This document shows, piece by piece, positions 37,851 to 45,214 of a stretch of DNA of 64,000 nucleotides; within the stretch, counting starts at the first letter, position 1; every line of letters begins with the position of its first letter. The notes beneath the pieces are model-generated. The model did not search any database. It was not told the DNA's origin and saw only the letters and a program-made list of their open reading frames with translations. A program made the position numbers and the translations under genes. This DNA comes from Streptomyces sp. A1136 (GTDB lineage: Bacteria > Actinomycetota > Actinomycetes > Streptomycetales > Streptomycetaceae): the NCBI RefSeq assembly GCF_004795055.1, contig NZ_SSBJ01000004.1, positions 1-64,000 on the forward strand. Reading direction: 5' to 3'.

Positions 37851-40292
37851 TCAGAACCCGACGAGCGACTGCTCGGCCCAGATGGTCTTGCCGACGGGGG
37901 CGTGCCGGGTGCCCCAGCGTTGGGCGAGCTGGGCCACCAGCAACAGGCCCCGCCCTCCCTCATCGAAGATCCGGGCCCGCCGCATGTGGGGGGCGGTACT
38001 GCTCGCGTCGGAGACTTCGCAGATCAGAGTGCTGTTCTCGCTCTCGTGGATCAGCCGCAGCTGGATCGGCGGCTCGCCGTAGCGGATGGCGTTGGTGACG
38101 AGCTCACTGACCACGAGTTCGGTGACGAAGCCGGCCTCCTCCAGCCCCCAAGCCGTCAATTGATCGTTGGTGTACCGGCGGGCCTGGGCGACGACGGAGG
38201 GATCGGAGGGCAGGTCCCAGACGACGACCTGGTCGGCATGGAGGGCTCGGGTGCGGGCCACGAGCAGGGCGACGTCATCCTCGGGCGGGTGGGTCAGCAT
38301 GGCCGTGAGCACGCGGTCGCAGACCGTCTCCAGGGTGGAGGCGGGCCGGATGAGCGCCTCGAACATGTTGTCCAGGGCGTCGTCGATGTCGTGGTCGCGG
38401 GCCCTCAGCAGGCCATCGGTGTACAGGGTGAGGATGCTGCCCTCGGGAAGCTCGACCTCGGCGGCCTCGAAGGGCAGGCCCCCCAGGCCCAGCGGCGGAC
38501 CGGCGGGCACGTCCAGGAGGTAGACGGAGCCCTCCGGAGAGACCACGACGGGCGGGGGATGGCCGGCCCGGGCGACGGTGCACCGGCGGGTGACCGGGTC
38601 GTAGACCACGTACAGGCAGGTGGTGCCGATACCCCCGGAGGCCTCCGCCGAGGCGTCCTGATCGGCCTCGTCGGCGGAAAGGTGGATGATCAGGTCGTCC
38701 AGATACGTGAGCAGCTCGTCGGGAGGCAAGTCCACATCGGCCAGGGTCCGCACCGCGGTGCGCAACCGGCCCATCGTGGCGGTGGCACGGATGCCATGGC
38801 CGACGACGTCACCGACCACCAAGGCCACCCGCGCGCCCGACAGCGGGATCACGTCGAACCAGTCGCCGCCCACGCCGGCCCCGGTACCGGCGGGCAGGTA
38901 GCGCGAGGCGATCTCCAGTGCGGCCTGCGTCGGCATCGTGTGCGGGAGCAGGCTGCGCTGTAGCGTCATCGTGGTCGTGTGCTCGCGGGTGTACCGGCGC
39001 GCCTTGTGGATGCCCGCAGCAGCCCTCGTCGTCAATTCCTCGGCCAGCCACAGGTCTTCCGGCTGGAACGGTTCCCGGTGCTGGTGACGGCTGAAGAAGG
39101 CCAGACCGAACGTGATGCCGTCGGCGTGCAGCGGCAGGACCATCATCGAGTGGGTGCCGTCCCCGCTGATCAGGGCGGCTCCCCTGTCCTGGGCCACCCA
39201 CCGGGCGATACCCGGGTCGGCCCTCCCGTAGACGGCGCCCCGGCCCGCGGCCAGACACTCCACGGGAGGTGACAGCGGGGGATAGACGGTCGTCTCCCCG
39301 ACCCCGACCTCGACCTCCGTGTTCCCCGCGAGGATCGAGCGCGCGGCGGTGCGGCGCGCGGCGACGGGCCCTGCCCCCGGGCGGGAAGACGAATCGTCCC
39401 CGCGCGGGGACGGCTCCAGCAGGTCGACGACCGCGAAGTCGGCGAGCCGGGGAACGGCGATGTCCGCCAGTTCCTGCGCGGTGCGGGCACTGTCGAGGGT
39501 GGTGCCGATGACGGGGTCCGCGTGGTCCGGCAGGAGCATTTCCCGACGATCGGCCTCGATGACCGTCCGGTCGTGCGCGGCGAGGTACACGGCGACGACC
39601 CGGCCGCCGGAATCCCGCAAGGGGGCCAGAGAGGTGGCCCAGCCGCGCTTTTCCGTCCCGGCGCCCGGGGATCGCACGAACGCGTGCACGTTCTGCGGTT
39701 CACCCGTCTCCAACGTGAGTCGCATACTTCGCTCGGCGTCGTCGCTCACCGGGTCCGGCGCGATCTCGGGCAGACGCAGCCCGCGCATCTCGGCCTCCGT
39801 GAGGGAGAGCGTGCGCTCCATGCCGGCGTTCGCCCGTACCAGCCGCAGTTCCGCGTCGAAGATCGCCAGGAGGCAGGGGGACTGGGTGAAGGCCCATTCG
39901 TTCAACGCGTCGTCCAAGGGCGTACGGAACGCGGTCGCCACCGCGGACACCACGGACCACTTCGTGGTCCCGCCGGTGGACGTCCAGCGGTGCGCGAGCA
40001 CTGCCTGTTCCAGCCGTAGGCCGTTACGGTGCCGCAGCGCCACGGTGCCGCTCCAGCGTTCCTGCCCGGCCGGGATCCGCCACGCCGTGTCGGTGACACC
40101 GTCGGCGAGCAGGCGGGCGGCGGGCAGACCCACGACCTCGGAGGGGGCGTATCCGAGCAGACGACTGGCGCCTTCACTCCACTCGGTGACGGTGCCCTGG
40201 TCGTTGATGCTGGCCGTGGCCGAGTATGTCGGCTCGGGGGAGGCGTCCGTCTTCTCCGGGTACTCACCAGGAGAGGTGGGAAGTCGCTCCAT
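37851..40292 (-). CDS. PAS-GAF-SpoIIE phosphatase with C-terminal anti-sigma-type kinase domain
   Basis: An 813-residue regulator. PAS domains: about 25-130 (WSEGASRLLGYAPSEVVGLP) and about 135-255 (SPCLLAIFDAELRLVRANAG). GAF about 270-450 (THSMMVLPLHADGITFGLAF). PP2C/SpoIIE about 455-670 (GVGGDWFDVIPLSGARVALV, VGDVVGHGIRATATMGRLRT, LTLYTDGLLRARDHDIDDAL, DDVALLVARTRA). HATPase about 690-813 with SELVTNAIRYGEPPIQLRLI and DEGGRGLLLVAQLAQRWG. It thus combines the anti-anti-sigma phosphatase and anti-sigma kinase activities in one protein, a common Streptomyces layout. No membrane helices are present. Confidence 0.9.
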   Translation of the reverse strand: MERLPTSPGEYPEKTDASPEPTYSATASINDQGTVTEWSEGASRLLGYAPSEVVGLPAARLLADGVTDTAWRIPAGQERWSGTVALRHRNGLRLEQAVLAHRWTSTGGTTKWSVVSAVATAFRTPLDDALNEWAFTQSPCLLAIFDAELRLVRANAGMERTLSLTEAEMRGLRLPEIAPDPVSDDAERSMRLTLETGEPQNVHAFVRSPGAGTEKRGWATSLAPLRDSGGRVVAVYLAAHDRTVIEADRREMLLPDHADPVIGTTLDSARTAQELADIAVPRLADFAVVDLLEPSPRGDDSSSRPGAGPVAARRTAARSILAGNTEVEVGVGETTVYPPLSPPVECLAAGRGAVYGRADPGIARWVAQDRGAALISGDGTHSMMVLPLHADGITFGLAFFSRHQHREPFQPEDLWLAEELTTRAAAGIHKARRYTREHTTTMTLQRSLLPHTMPTQAALEIASRYLPAGTGAGVGGDWFDVIPLSGARVALVVGDVVGHGIRATATMGRLRTAVRTLADVDLPPDELLTYLDDLIIHLSADEADQDASAEASGGIGTTCLYVVYDPVTRRCTVARAGHPPPVVVSPEGSVYLLDVPAGPPLGLGGLPFEAAEVELPEGSILTLYTDGLLRARDHDIDDALDNMFEALIRPASTLETVCDRVLTAMLTHPPEDDVALLVARTRALHADQVVVWDLPSDPSVVAQARRYTNDQLTAWGLEEAGFVTELVVSELVTNAIRYGEPPIQLRLIHESENSTLICEVSDASSTAPHMRRARIFDEGGRGLLLVAQLAQRWGTRHAPVGKTIWAEQSLVGF

Positions 40293-40596
40293 CGTCGCTC
40301 ATCTCGCCGTCGCTAGTTTCCTGCCCGCTGTCACGCGGGAACCTGCACGGGCTCCACTGACAAGCATCATCCGGCCGGGCGACGAGCACCAACGCAGCGC
40401 GGTGAAGAGGGTCGCCGGAGCAGGACCGTTCAGGGACGGGGATCGCCGGAGCCGGCAGGGCCGATGACGTGGGCTGCCGGCTGATGACGGCTGATGACGT
40501 GCCTGCGGGCCGGGCTCCTTCCGGAGGCCCGACCCGCAGGTCTGTATGGGGCGTCGTGACCGACGAGCGTGTGCCCTGCCGTCGTCCGCCGCGCTG
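40293..40596. other. Intergenic region with a terminator and phosphatase promoter
   Basis: This 304-base gap must hold the promoter of the phosphatase gene and the terminator of the His-rich gene (separate entry). A short direct repeat, GGCTGATGACG twice, lies at about 40478-40500. Nothing else was identified. Confidence 0.4.
40502..40540. terminator. Terminator hairpin after the His-rich gene
   Basis: A long inverted repeat (CCTGCGGGCCGGGC against GCCCGACCCGCAGG, one mismatch, with extra inner pairing) lies 57 bases after the stop of the minus-strand His-rich gene. Confidence 0.8.
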
Positions 40597-40872
40597 TCAG
40601 TGGTGGTTGTGGTGGTGGTGATGGTGGTGGTGGTGATGGTGCCTGTTGTGGTGGTGCCTGTCGTGGTGGTGCCTGTCGTGGTGGTCGTGATGCCAGTCGT
40701 GGCTCTGGACGACGCTCGCCACCGGTGTGGCGGGCATGGCGGACACCGTCGCTGCGGAGGCCGGGAGGATGGCGGCACCGGACAACAGGGCACCCGAGAC
40801 CAGAATCATCGCGAGGCGAGAGCCCCGACGGCTGGGACGGGCCGTGTCATTGCTGTGAGCGTTGCTGGTCAT
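40597..40872 (-). CDS. Exported histidine-rich protein
   Basis: A 91-residue secreted protein. The signal peptide (about residues 1-41) is clearly related to that of the Gly-rich protein at 34068: NDTARPSRRGSRLA against NNVARPNRRGFRLA, and ILPASAA against ALPASAA. After a short linker (VSAMPATPVASVVQSHDW), the last 33 residues are almost all His with a few Asp, Arg and Asn (HHDHHDRHHHDRHHHNRHHH and on). Such tails bind divalent metals such as Zn, Ni or Cu; an extracellular metal-buffering role is an inference. ATG has GGAG 7 bases upstream. It is preceded by the shared promoter-like element, copy 2. Confidence 0.75.
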   Translation of the reverse strand: MTSNAHSNDTARPSRRGSRLAMILVSGALLSGAAILPASAATVSAMPATPVASVVQSHDWHHDHHDRHHHDRHHHNRHHHHHHHHHHHNHH

Positions 40873-41017
40873 GGTTTTCTCCTGCCGATGAGTGTGGCGA
40901 TATCGGTGTGAACCGGTGGACCGTCCAAGGGGCGCCGATTCGATCGGAAAGAACGTTTCTCGGAGAGACTCGGTCTTGCCGTTCCGCCCTTTCGCCTTTC
41001 CGGCGAGGTCCGTGCTT

Positions 41018-41071
41018 CAAGTAAGCCCGCGGTGCCGGGCAGGGTCATGTTCCGAGGACTCGGGACTTGAC
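41018..41071 (-). promoter_or_regulatory. Shared promoter-like element, copy 2
   Basis: Read on the minus strand: GTCAAGTCCCGA, 12 bases, TGACC, 16 bases, GCTTACTTG. It ends about 146 bases before the ATG of the His-rich gene, the same distance as copy 1 from its gene. Copies 1 and 2 also share CGGAAC before TGACC. Confidence 0.65.
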
Positions 41072-41341
41072 GCGGTCAAAAGACGCATGTAAAAGCCGCG
41101 TGAAGCGCCGCGAGGTGCGGCCGAACCTTTGAGTGGCGGGAGTGGCGGGAGTGGCGGCCGACATGGATGGCCGCACGAACCATGTGGACGGGGCGGACCA
41201 CAAGCCGGTCCCGCGGAGAGACGGAGACCGACACCCCGCACGTCGTGGGAGCGTGCCGGGCCGGCCCCGGGCGGCACTGAAAAGATCGCGGCCTTCCCGC
41301 CACGTGCCCAGGCCTCTCCCATCAGGCGGTCACGGGCGCTC
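41072..41341. other. Spacer between two divergent promoter elements
   Basis: The stretch carries three tandem copies of GAGTGGCGG (41131-41157). Short open frames on both strands lack ribosome binding sites and recognisable domains, so no gene is called. Confidence 0.4.
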
Positions 41342-41393
41342 GTCAAGTCACGAAAAATCGCGCCATGACGCGACCCGAGGCCGAGGGCTTACT
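41342..41393 (+). promoter_or_regulatory. Shared promoter-like element, copy 3
   Basis: GTCAAGTCACGA, 12 bases, TGACG, 16 bases, GCTTACT. It ends 153 bases before the first start codon (the 17-residue leader at 41547) of the DUF6777 gene and is divergent from copy 2. Confidence 0.6.
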
Positions 41394-41502
41394 CAAGACG
41401 TGGGCCACCGCAGCATGTGACCCATCCGCGTCAGCTCGCGAGGGGACGGGGCCGTCCGGCTCCGTCTTCACGTTTTTTCGCGGGAGCGGAATTTCCATGA
41501 TT

Positions 41503-41519
41503 CACGTCCCCGGGACGTG
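41503..41519. promoter_or_regulatory. Perfect palindrome upstream of the DUF6777 gene
   Basis: CACGTCCCCGGGACGTG is a perfect 17-bp palindrome with one central base, located 27 bases before the leader ORF. It could be an operator or an RNA hairpin in the long 5' leader. Confidence 0.5.
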
Positions 41520-41546
41520 GAGCCATAATGGCCAGAGGAGCAGGAA

Positions 41547-41600
41547 ATGCGGATAGCCATCGTTTCCCCGATGTCCCACGACGAGGGGAGAGTGTCGTGA
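41547..41600 (+). CDS. Leader open reading frame of 17 residues
   Basis: ATG 41547 has AGAGGAG 6 bases upstream and encodes MRIAIVSPMSHDEGRVS. Its stop TGA overlaps the GTG start of the DUF6777 gene (GTGA), so translation of the two is probably coupled. No residue bias typical of attenuators is seen. It is too short to be sure that it is translated. Confidence 0.4.
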   Translation: MRIAIVSPMSHDEGRVS

Positions 41601-43453
41601 CCTCCCTACCTCCTTCGTCCGAGCGCCCCACCGGCCCACCGTCCGGTCCGTTGTCCGCTCGGCCGACGGATGAGCAGCCATCGCCACCCGGCCTTCCGCC
41701 GCCAGCCGGGCCACCACCAGGGCCCCCGGCGCCGCCGGCGGGCGGCGGCGAGCAGGGCGGACCGGGCGGACGCCGTGGAGGGCCGGCTCACGGGTGGCGG
41801 TCACGCAGAACGGTGATGAGTGCCGGCGCGGCAGTGGGCATCGCGACGGCGGTGGTCCTCGGCTTCACCGTCATGGGCGGGAACAAGGCGAGCGGCGGTG
41901 AGGTGTTCCTCCAGGCCACCTCGGCGGCCGGCCTCGACCCGTTCACTCCCTCGACGGCCACCGCGTCCGAGCAAACCGAGGTCACGCCCGCCATGGCCAA
42001 TGCGTCGAAGACCGGGGCGAGCGGTGCGCGAACCCTACAGGTCGACGGCGCGCAGCCCGGCCTGTACGGAGGTACGAGGAACGTCGCGAGCTGCGACGTC
42101 GAGAAGCAGATTCAGTTCCTCGGGCAGCACACGGACAAGCGGAGGGCCTTCGCCCAACCCCTGAACATCCAGGAGTCCGGCGTGCCCGCCTACTTGCGGT
42201 CACTGACGCCCGTTCGGCTGAGCTGGGACACCCGGGTCACCAATCACGGGTACAGGAACGGCGCGACCACCAGTTACCAGGCGGTCCTGCAAGCAGGCAC
42301 CCCGGTGCTGGTCGACAACCACGGCGTACCTCGCGTCCGCTGCGCCTGCGGCAACCCCCTGGCCCCGCCCGTCGCCGTCAAGGGCAAGCAGACGTACAGC
42401 GGCAAACAGTGGACGTCCTTCCGGTCCTCCGATCTCGTTGCGGTCAAGCCTGCCGAGAAGCCGGTGAAGGCCGTCACGATGTTCGACCAGAGCCACAAGG
42501 GCTGGTACCAGCGCCCGAGCGGCGACGCGCAGGGCAGGCATGACCACGAGATCCCCGCCCCTAGCGGCCAAAAGCCCGACTCGCCGTATCCGGTCCTCCC
42601 GGCGCCTCAGCAGGAACCAGGGGTGAAGCCGCCGGAGACGCCCCAGGACAAGAGCCCGGACCAGAACCAGAACCAGAACCCCGGCCAGAACCAGAACCCC
42701 GACAAGGACCAGAACAAGGTCCCGGACAAGAACCAAAACCCTGGCCAGGACCAGCAGAAGCCGGATCAGAACAAGGTGCCGGACAAGGACCAGAACCCTG
42801 GCCAGGACCAGCAGAAGCCGGATCAGAACAAGGTTCCGGAGCAACCCAAGCAGGATCAGAACAAGCAGGACCAGAACAAGGTGCCGGACAAGGACCAGAA
42901 CCCTGGCCAGGACCAGCAGAAGCCGGATCAGAACAAGGTTCCGGAGCAACCCAAGCCGGATCAGAACAAGCCGGATCAGAACAAGGTCCCGGACCAGAAC
43001 AAGCAGGACCAGCCTAAGCAGGACCAGAACAAGGTCCCAGACCAGAACAAGCAGGACCAGCCTAAGCAGGATCAGAACAAGGTTCCGGAGCAACCCAAGC
43101 CGGATCAGAACAAGAAGGACCAGAACAAGGTCCCGGATCAGAACAAGGTCCCGGACCAGCCTAAGCAGGATCAGAACAAGGTCCCGGACCAGCCTAAGCA
43201 GGATCAGAACAAGGTCCCGGACCAGCCCAAGCCGGATCAGAACAAGGTCCCGGACCAGCCCAAGCCGGATCAGAACAAGGTCCCGGAGCAACCCAAGCAA
43301 GACCAGAACAAGCAAGACCAGAACAAGGTCCCGGAGCAGAACAAGGTCCCCGACAAGAACCAGAATCCAGGTCAGGACCAGGGCAATCAGCAGGATCAGG
43401 GCCCAGGCCAGAAGACCGACAACCAGCCCGGTCAGGAGCAGCCGTCCGGCTGA
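41597..43453 (+). CDS. DUF6777 membrane-anchored protein with long Asp/Gln/Asn/Lys/Pro repeat tail
   Basis: A 618-residue protein. Residues 1-70 are cytoplasmic and proline-rich (PPPAGPPPGPPAPPAGGG); one membrane helix lies at about 71-94 (MSAGAAVGIATAVVLGFTVM). The exported DUF6777-type domain spans about 100-320: PGLYGGTRNVASCDVEKQIQ, SGVPAYLRSLTPVRLSWDTR, VTNHGYRNGATTSYQAVLQA, and VDNHGVPRVRCACGNPLAPP. Residues about 353-617 are imperfect repeats of the form DQNKVPDQPKQ, about 265 residues without aromatic residues. The tail could span the cell wall. GTG 41597 has GGGAG 6 bases upstream. Confidence 0.85.
   Translation: MTSLPPSSERPTGPPSGPLSARPTDEQPSPPGLPPPAGPPPGPPAPPAGGGEQGGPGGRRGGPAHGWRSRRTVMSAGAAVGIATAVVLGFTVMGGNKASGGEVFLQATSAAGLDPFTPSTATASEQTEVTPAMANASKTGASGARTLQVDGAQPGLYGGTRNVASCDVEKQIQFLGQHTDKRRAFAQPLNIQESGVPAYLRSLTPVRLSWDTRVTNHGYRNGATTSYQAVLQAGTPVLVDNHGVPRVRCACGNPLAPPVAVKGKQTYSGKQWTSFRSSDLVAVKPAEKPVKAVTMFDQSHKGWYQRPSGDAQGRHDHEIPAPSGQKPDSPYPVLPAPQQEPGVKPPETPQDKSPDQNQNQNPGQNQNPDKDQNKVPDKNQNPGQDQQKPDQNKVPDKDQNPGQDQQKPDQNKVPEQPKQDQNKQDQNKVPDKDQNPGQDQQKPDQNKVPEQPKPDQNKPDQNKVPDQNKQDQPKQDQNKVPDQNKQDQPKQDQNKVPEQPKPDQNKKDQNKVPDQNKVPDQPKQDQNKVPDQPKQDQNKVPDQPKPDQNKVPDQPKPDQNKVPEQPKQDQNKQDQNKVPEQNKVPDKNQNPGQDQGNQQDQGPGQKTDNQPGQEQPSG
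42655..43440 (+). repeat. Tandem imperfect repeats encoding DQNKVPDQPK-type units
   Basis: About 785 bp of short repeats (for example GATCAGAACAAGGT) fill the end of the DUF6777 gene. Larger blocks of over 70 bp recur nearly unchanged, for example around 42775-42840 and 42880-42945, so copy number may vary between strains and the assembly may be uncertain here. Confidence 0.9.
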
Positions 43454-43476
43454 TCCTGGTTCCCGCTCGGGGACGG

Positions 43477-43513
43477 AGACGCCCGACTGGGGAGAGATCC
43501 CGGTCGGGCGTCT
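43477..43513. terminator. Terminator hairpin after the DUF6777 gene
   Basis: AGACGCCCGAC and its perfect complement are separated by 15 bases and begin 24 bases after the stop codon. Confidence 0.8.
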
Positions 43514-43651
43514 GTCACGGAGTCCGCCGTGCCACTCCTGCCACGCGTCATGACCGGTAGTCCTCAGCCGCCCGCCGACCACCTGCCGCCCTCTCCTGTC
43601 CGCGGTACGTTGGAGGAACCTGCGGGGCGCCGGCGAAGGAAGGTCTGGCCC

Positions 43652-44479
43652 ATGGCAGCGACGGACAGTGCCCGTTCCGGCAGATCGCTCTCCGGCTTTC
43701 TCGGGAGCCCGCTCATCGGGATGTCTCCCTGGATCGCGTTCTCGATCCTGGTGGGGCCGGGACGTTTCGAGTGGGCGGTAGGGGCGGCGCTCGTCATCTC
43801 GCTCGCCCTCGTGATCGGCGGTCGGGTGGCTGCACGCGGGAGCTCGGTGAAGATCCTGGAAGTTTCCGATCTCGTGTTCTTCGCGATCATGGCGGTCGTC
43901 GGCGCTGTCGCGAGCCCGGGGACGCACCGTTGGCTGGAGACGTACGCGGGCGAGATCTCCAACCTCGCGCTGGTGGCCATCGCCTTCGGCTCGATGGCGC
44001 TCAGGGTGCCGTTCACCATCCAGTACGCACGTGAGCAGGTCCCGCCGGCCTACTGGACGACGCCCACCTTCCTGCGGACGAACTACCTGATCACCGCCGC
44101 TTGGGGGGTGGCCTTCCTGGTGGCCGCCATCGCCGGCGGCTACGGCGACCTGGTCCTGCACAACCCCAACAACATCTGGACGGGATGGATCATCCAGATC
44201 CTGGCCATCGTCGCGGCTCTGCGCTTCACCGTCTGGTACCCCGAGGTCGTCCGCGCCCGGGCTCGCGGCGACCGGCCCGTTCCGTCGGCGGCGGACCTGT
44301 TGCTCCCGCTGGCGGGGATGCTCGTACCGGTGGGGATCGCCGTGCTCGTCTTCGACGGAGACATGTGGTGGCTCGGCGTCGGCCTCATAGTGATCGGCGG
44401 CTGGCTGACCCGGCGGCTGAAACATCGGGTCGACAGCGAGACGCCCGCCACCCGGCGGGACTTCGACGCTCCCGCATGA
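43652..44479 (+). CDS. Integral membrane protein of unknown function
   Basis: A 275-residue protein with about eight hydrophobic segments, such as GAALVISLALVIGGRVAARG, VSDLVFFAIMAVVGAVASPG, TNYLITAAWGVAFLVAAIAG, IIQILAIVAALRFTVWYPEV and MLVPVGIAVLVFDGDMWWLG. The N-terminus holds SGFLGSPLIGMSPWIAFSIL. The C-terminus is basic and cytoplasmic. I do not recognise the family beyond its presence in actinobacteria. ATG 43652 has AAGGAAGG 7-8 bases upstream. Confidence 0.75.
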   Translation: MAATDSARSGRSLSGFLGSPLIGMSPWIAFSILVGPGRFEWAVGAALVISLALVIGGRVAARGSSVKILEVSDLVFFAIMAVVGAVASPGTHRWLETYAGEISNLALVAIAFGSMALRVPFTIQYAREQVPPAYWTTPTFLRTNYLITAAWGVAFLVAAIAGGYGDLVLHNPNNIWTGWIIQILAIVAALRFTVWYPEVVRARARGDRPVPSAADLLLPLAGMLVPVGIAVLVFDGDMWWLGVGLIVIGGWLTRRLKHRVDSETPATRRDFDAPA

Positions 44480-44548
44480 CATATGTACTCGCCAGGAGAT
44501 GATTCGCCGCCCTACTGGCGTGGCTGCCGCTCTCCCTAGACTTCACAC

Positions 44549-44770
44549 ATGTCGAAAACACGCGAAGAGGGACGGGACGACGCTTGGGAAGGCGTCGTCA
44601 CCGATATGTCCCGGGGGATGCTCGACGGCTCGAACATGTACCACTTTGTCGAGATCTGCCTCGCCGACGGCGCATCCGTCAAGGTCCGCATCGGCCGTCA
44701 ACTCTGGAAGTCGGTCGCGGTCGGCGATCGGATCGTCAAGCGGCCGGGCGCCGACCCGGTCAAGGAGTAG
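44549..44770 (+). CDS. Small conserved protein (DUF7489-like)
   Basis: A 73-residue acidic protein with a beta-rich pattern: DAWEGVVTDMSRGMLDGSNM, YHFVEICLADGASVKVRIGR, QLWKSVAVGDRIVKRPGADP. It resembles a family of small Streptomyces proteins that I recall as DUF7489, with the strong SRGMLDGSNMYH motif. The ATG follows TAGACT by 6 bases with no ribosome binding site, so the mRNA is probably leaderless. Function unknown. Confidence 0.7.
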   Translation: MSKTREEGRDDAWEGVVTDMSRGMLDGSNMYHFVEICLADGASVKVRIGRQLWKSVAVGDRIVKRPGADPVKE

Positions 44771-44905
44771 CCATCGGATCCGCACCGGGCCCAAGCCGGG
44801 CAAGCAGCCGCCCGCCACGGGCAGCATGATGGAGGGAGCGGCGTGGGGCCGCCCAGGGCGAGCCCGCGCCCGCCCCTCGGCGCGTGAGCAGAAGGAGGCG
44901 CACCT

Positions 44906-45154
44906 GTGATGACGGATCACCAGGGCGGCCCGTCGGCCCAAGACCTCGAAGAAAGCGTGCTGCTCAAGGAGCTGGAGGCCATCCACCGCACGCGCCACGA
45001 GACCCTGCTGCACGGGTCCGACGATGCGCTGGTCACCCACACGAAGCGGATGAACGAGCTGGAACTCGAATACCTGCGCCGTCACCCGCAGCGCGCCCAG
45101 ACCTCGTCCCGCACCCGCTCGGGCGCCCGTGCCCGTACCGCCGAGGAGAACTGA
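44906..45154 (+). CDS. DUF6158-like small protein
   Basis: An 82-residue hydrophilic protein: a helical core, ESVLLKELEAIHRTRHETLL, then HGSDDALVTHTKRMNELELE and YLRRHPQR, then a basic Ser/Arg tail. The RHETLLHGSDDALxxHTxRMxELExEYLRR pattern belongs to a small actinobacterial family I recall as DUF6158. GTG 44906 has GAAGGAGG 7 bases upstream. Function unknown. Confidence 0.75.
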   Translation: MMTDHQGGPSAQDLEESVLLKELEAIHRTRHETLLHGSDDALVTHTKRMNELELEYLRRHPQRAQTSSRTRSGARARTAEEN

Positions 45155-45214
45155 GGCCCACGGGGCGCCGCACCCGGTTCGCCGCGCCGGGGGCACGACC
45201 GGCGACAGAACGGG

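Noticed and set aside
41017..41346. Minus-strand open frame of 109 codons between two promoter elements
   Set aside because: It runs through the promoter element of the His-rich gene, and the protein is Pro/Arg/Gly-rich without a domain.
42655..43440. Regular repeats that might suggest a CRISPR array
   Set aside because: The repeats are in frame, coding, imperfect and without unique spacers of constant length; no cas genes are present.
42200..44482. Long open frame (760 codons) on the minus strand across the DUF6777 repeat region
   Set aside because: It is a mirror of the repeats: Leu/Val runs opposite Asp/Gln/Lys codons, with no domain, and it covers a membrane protein gene as well.
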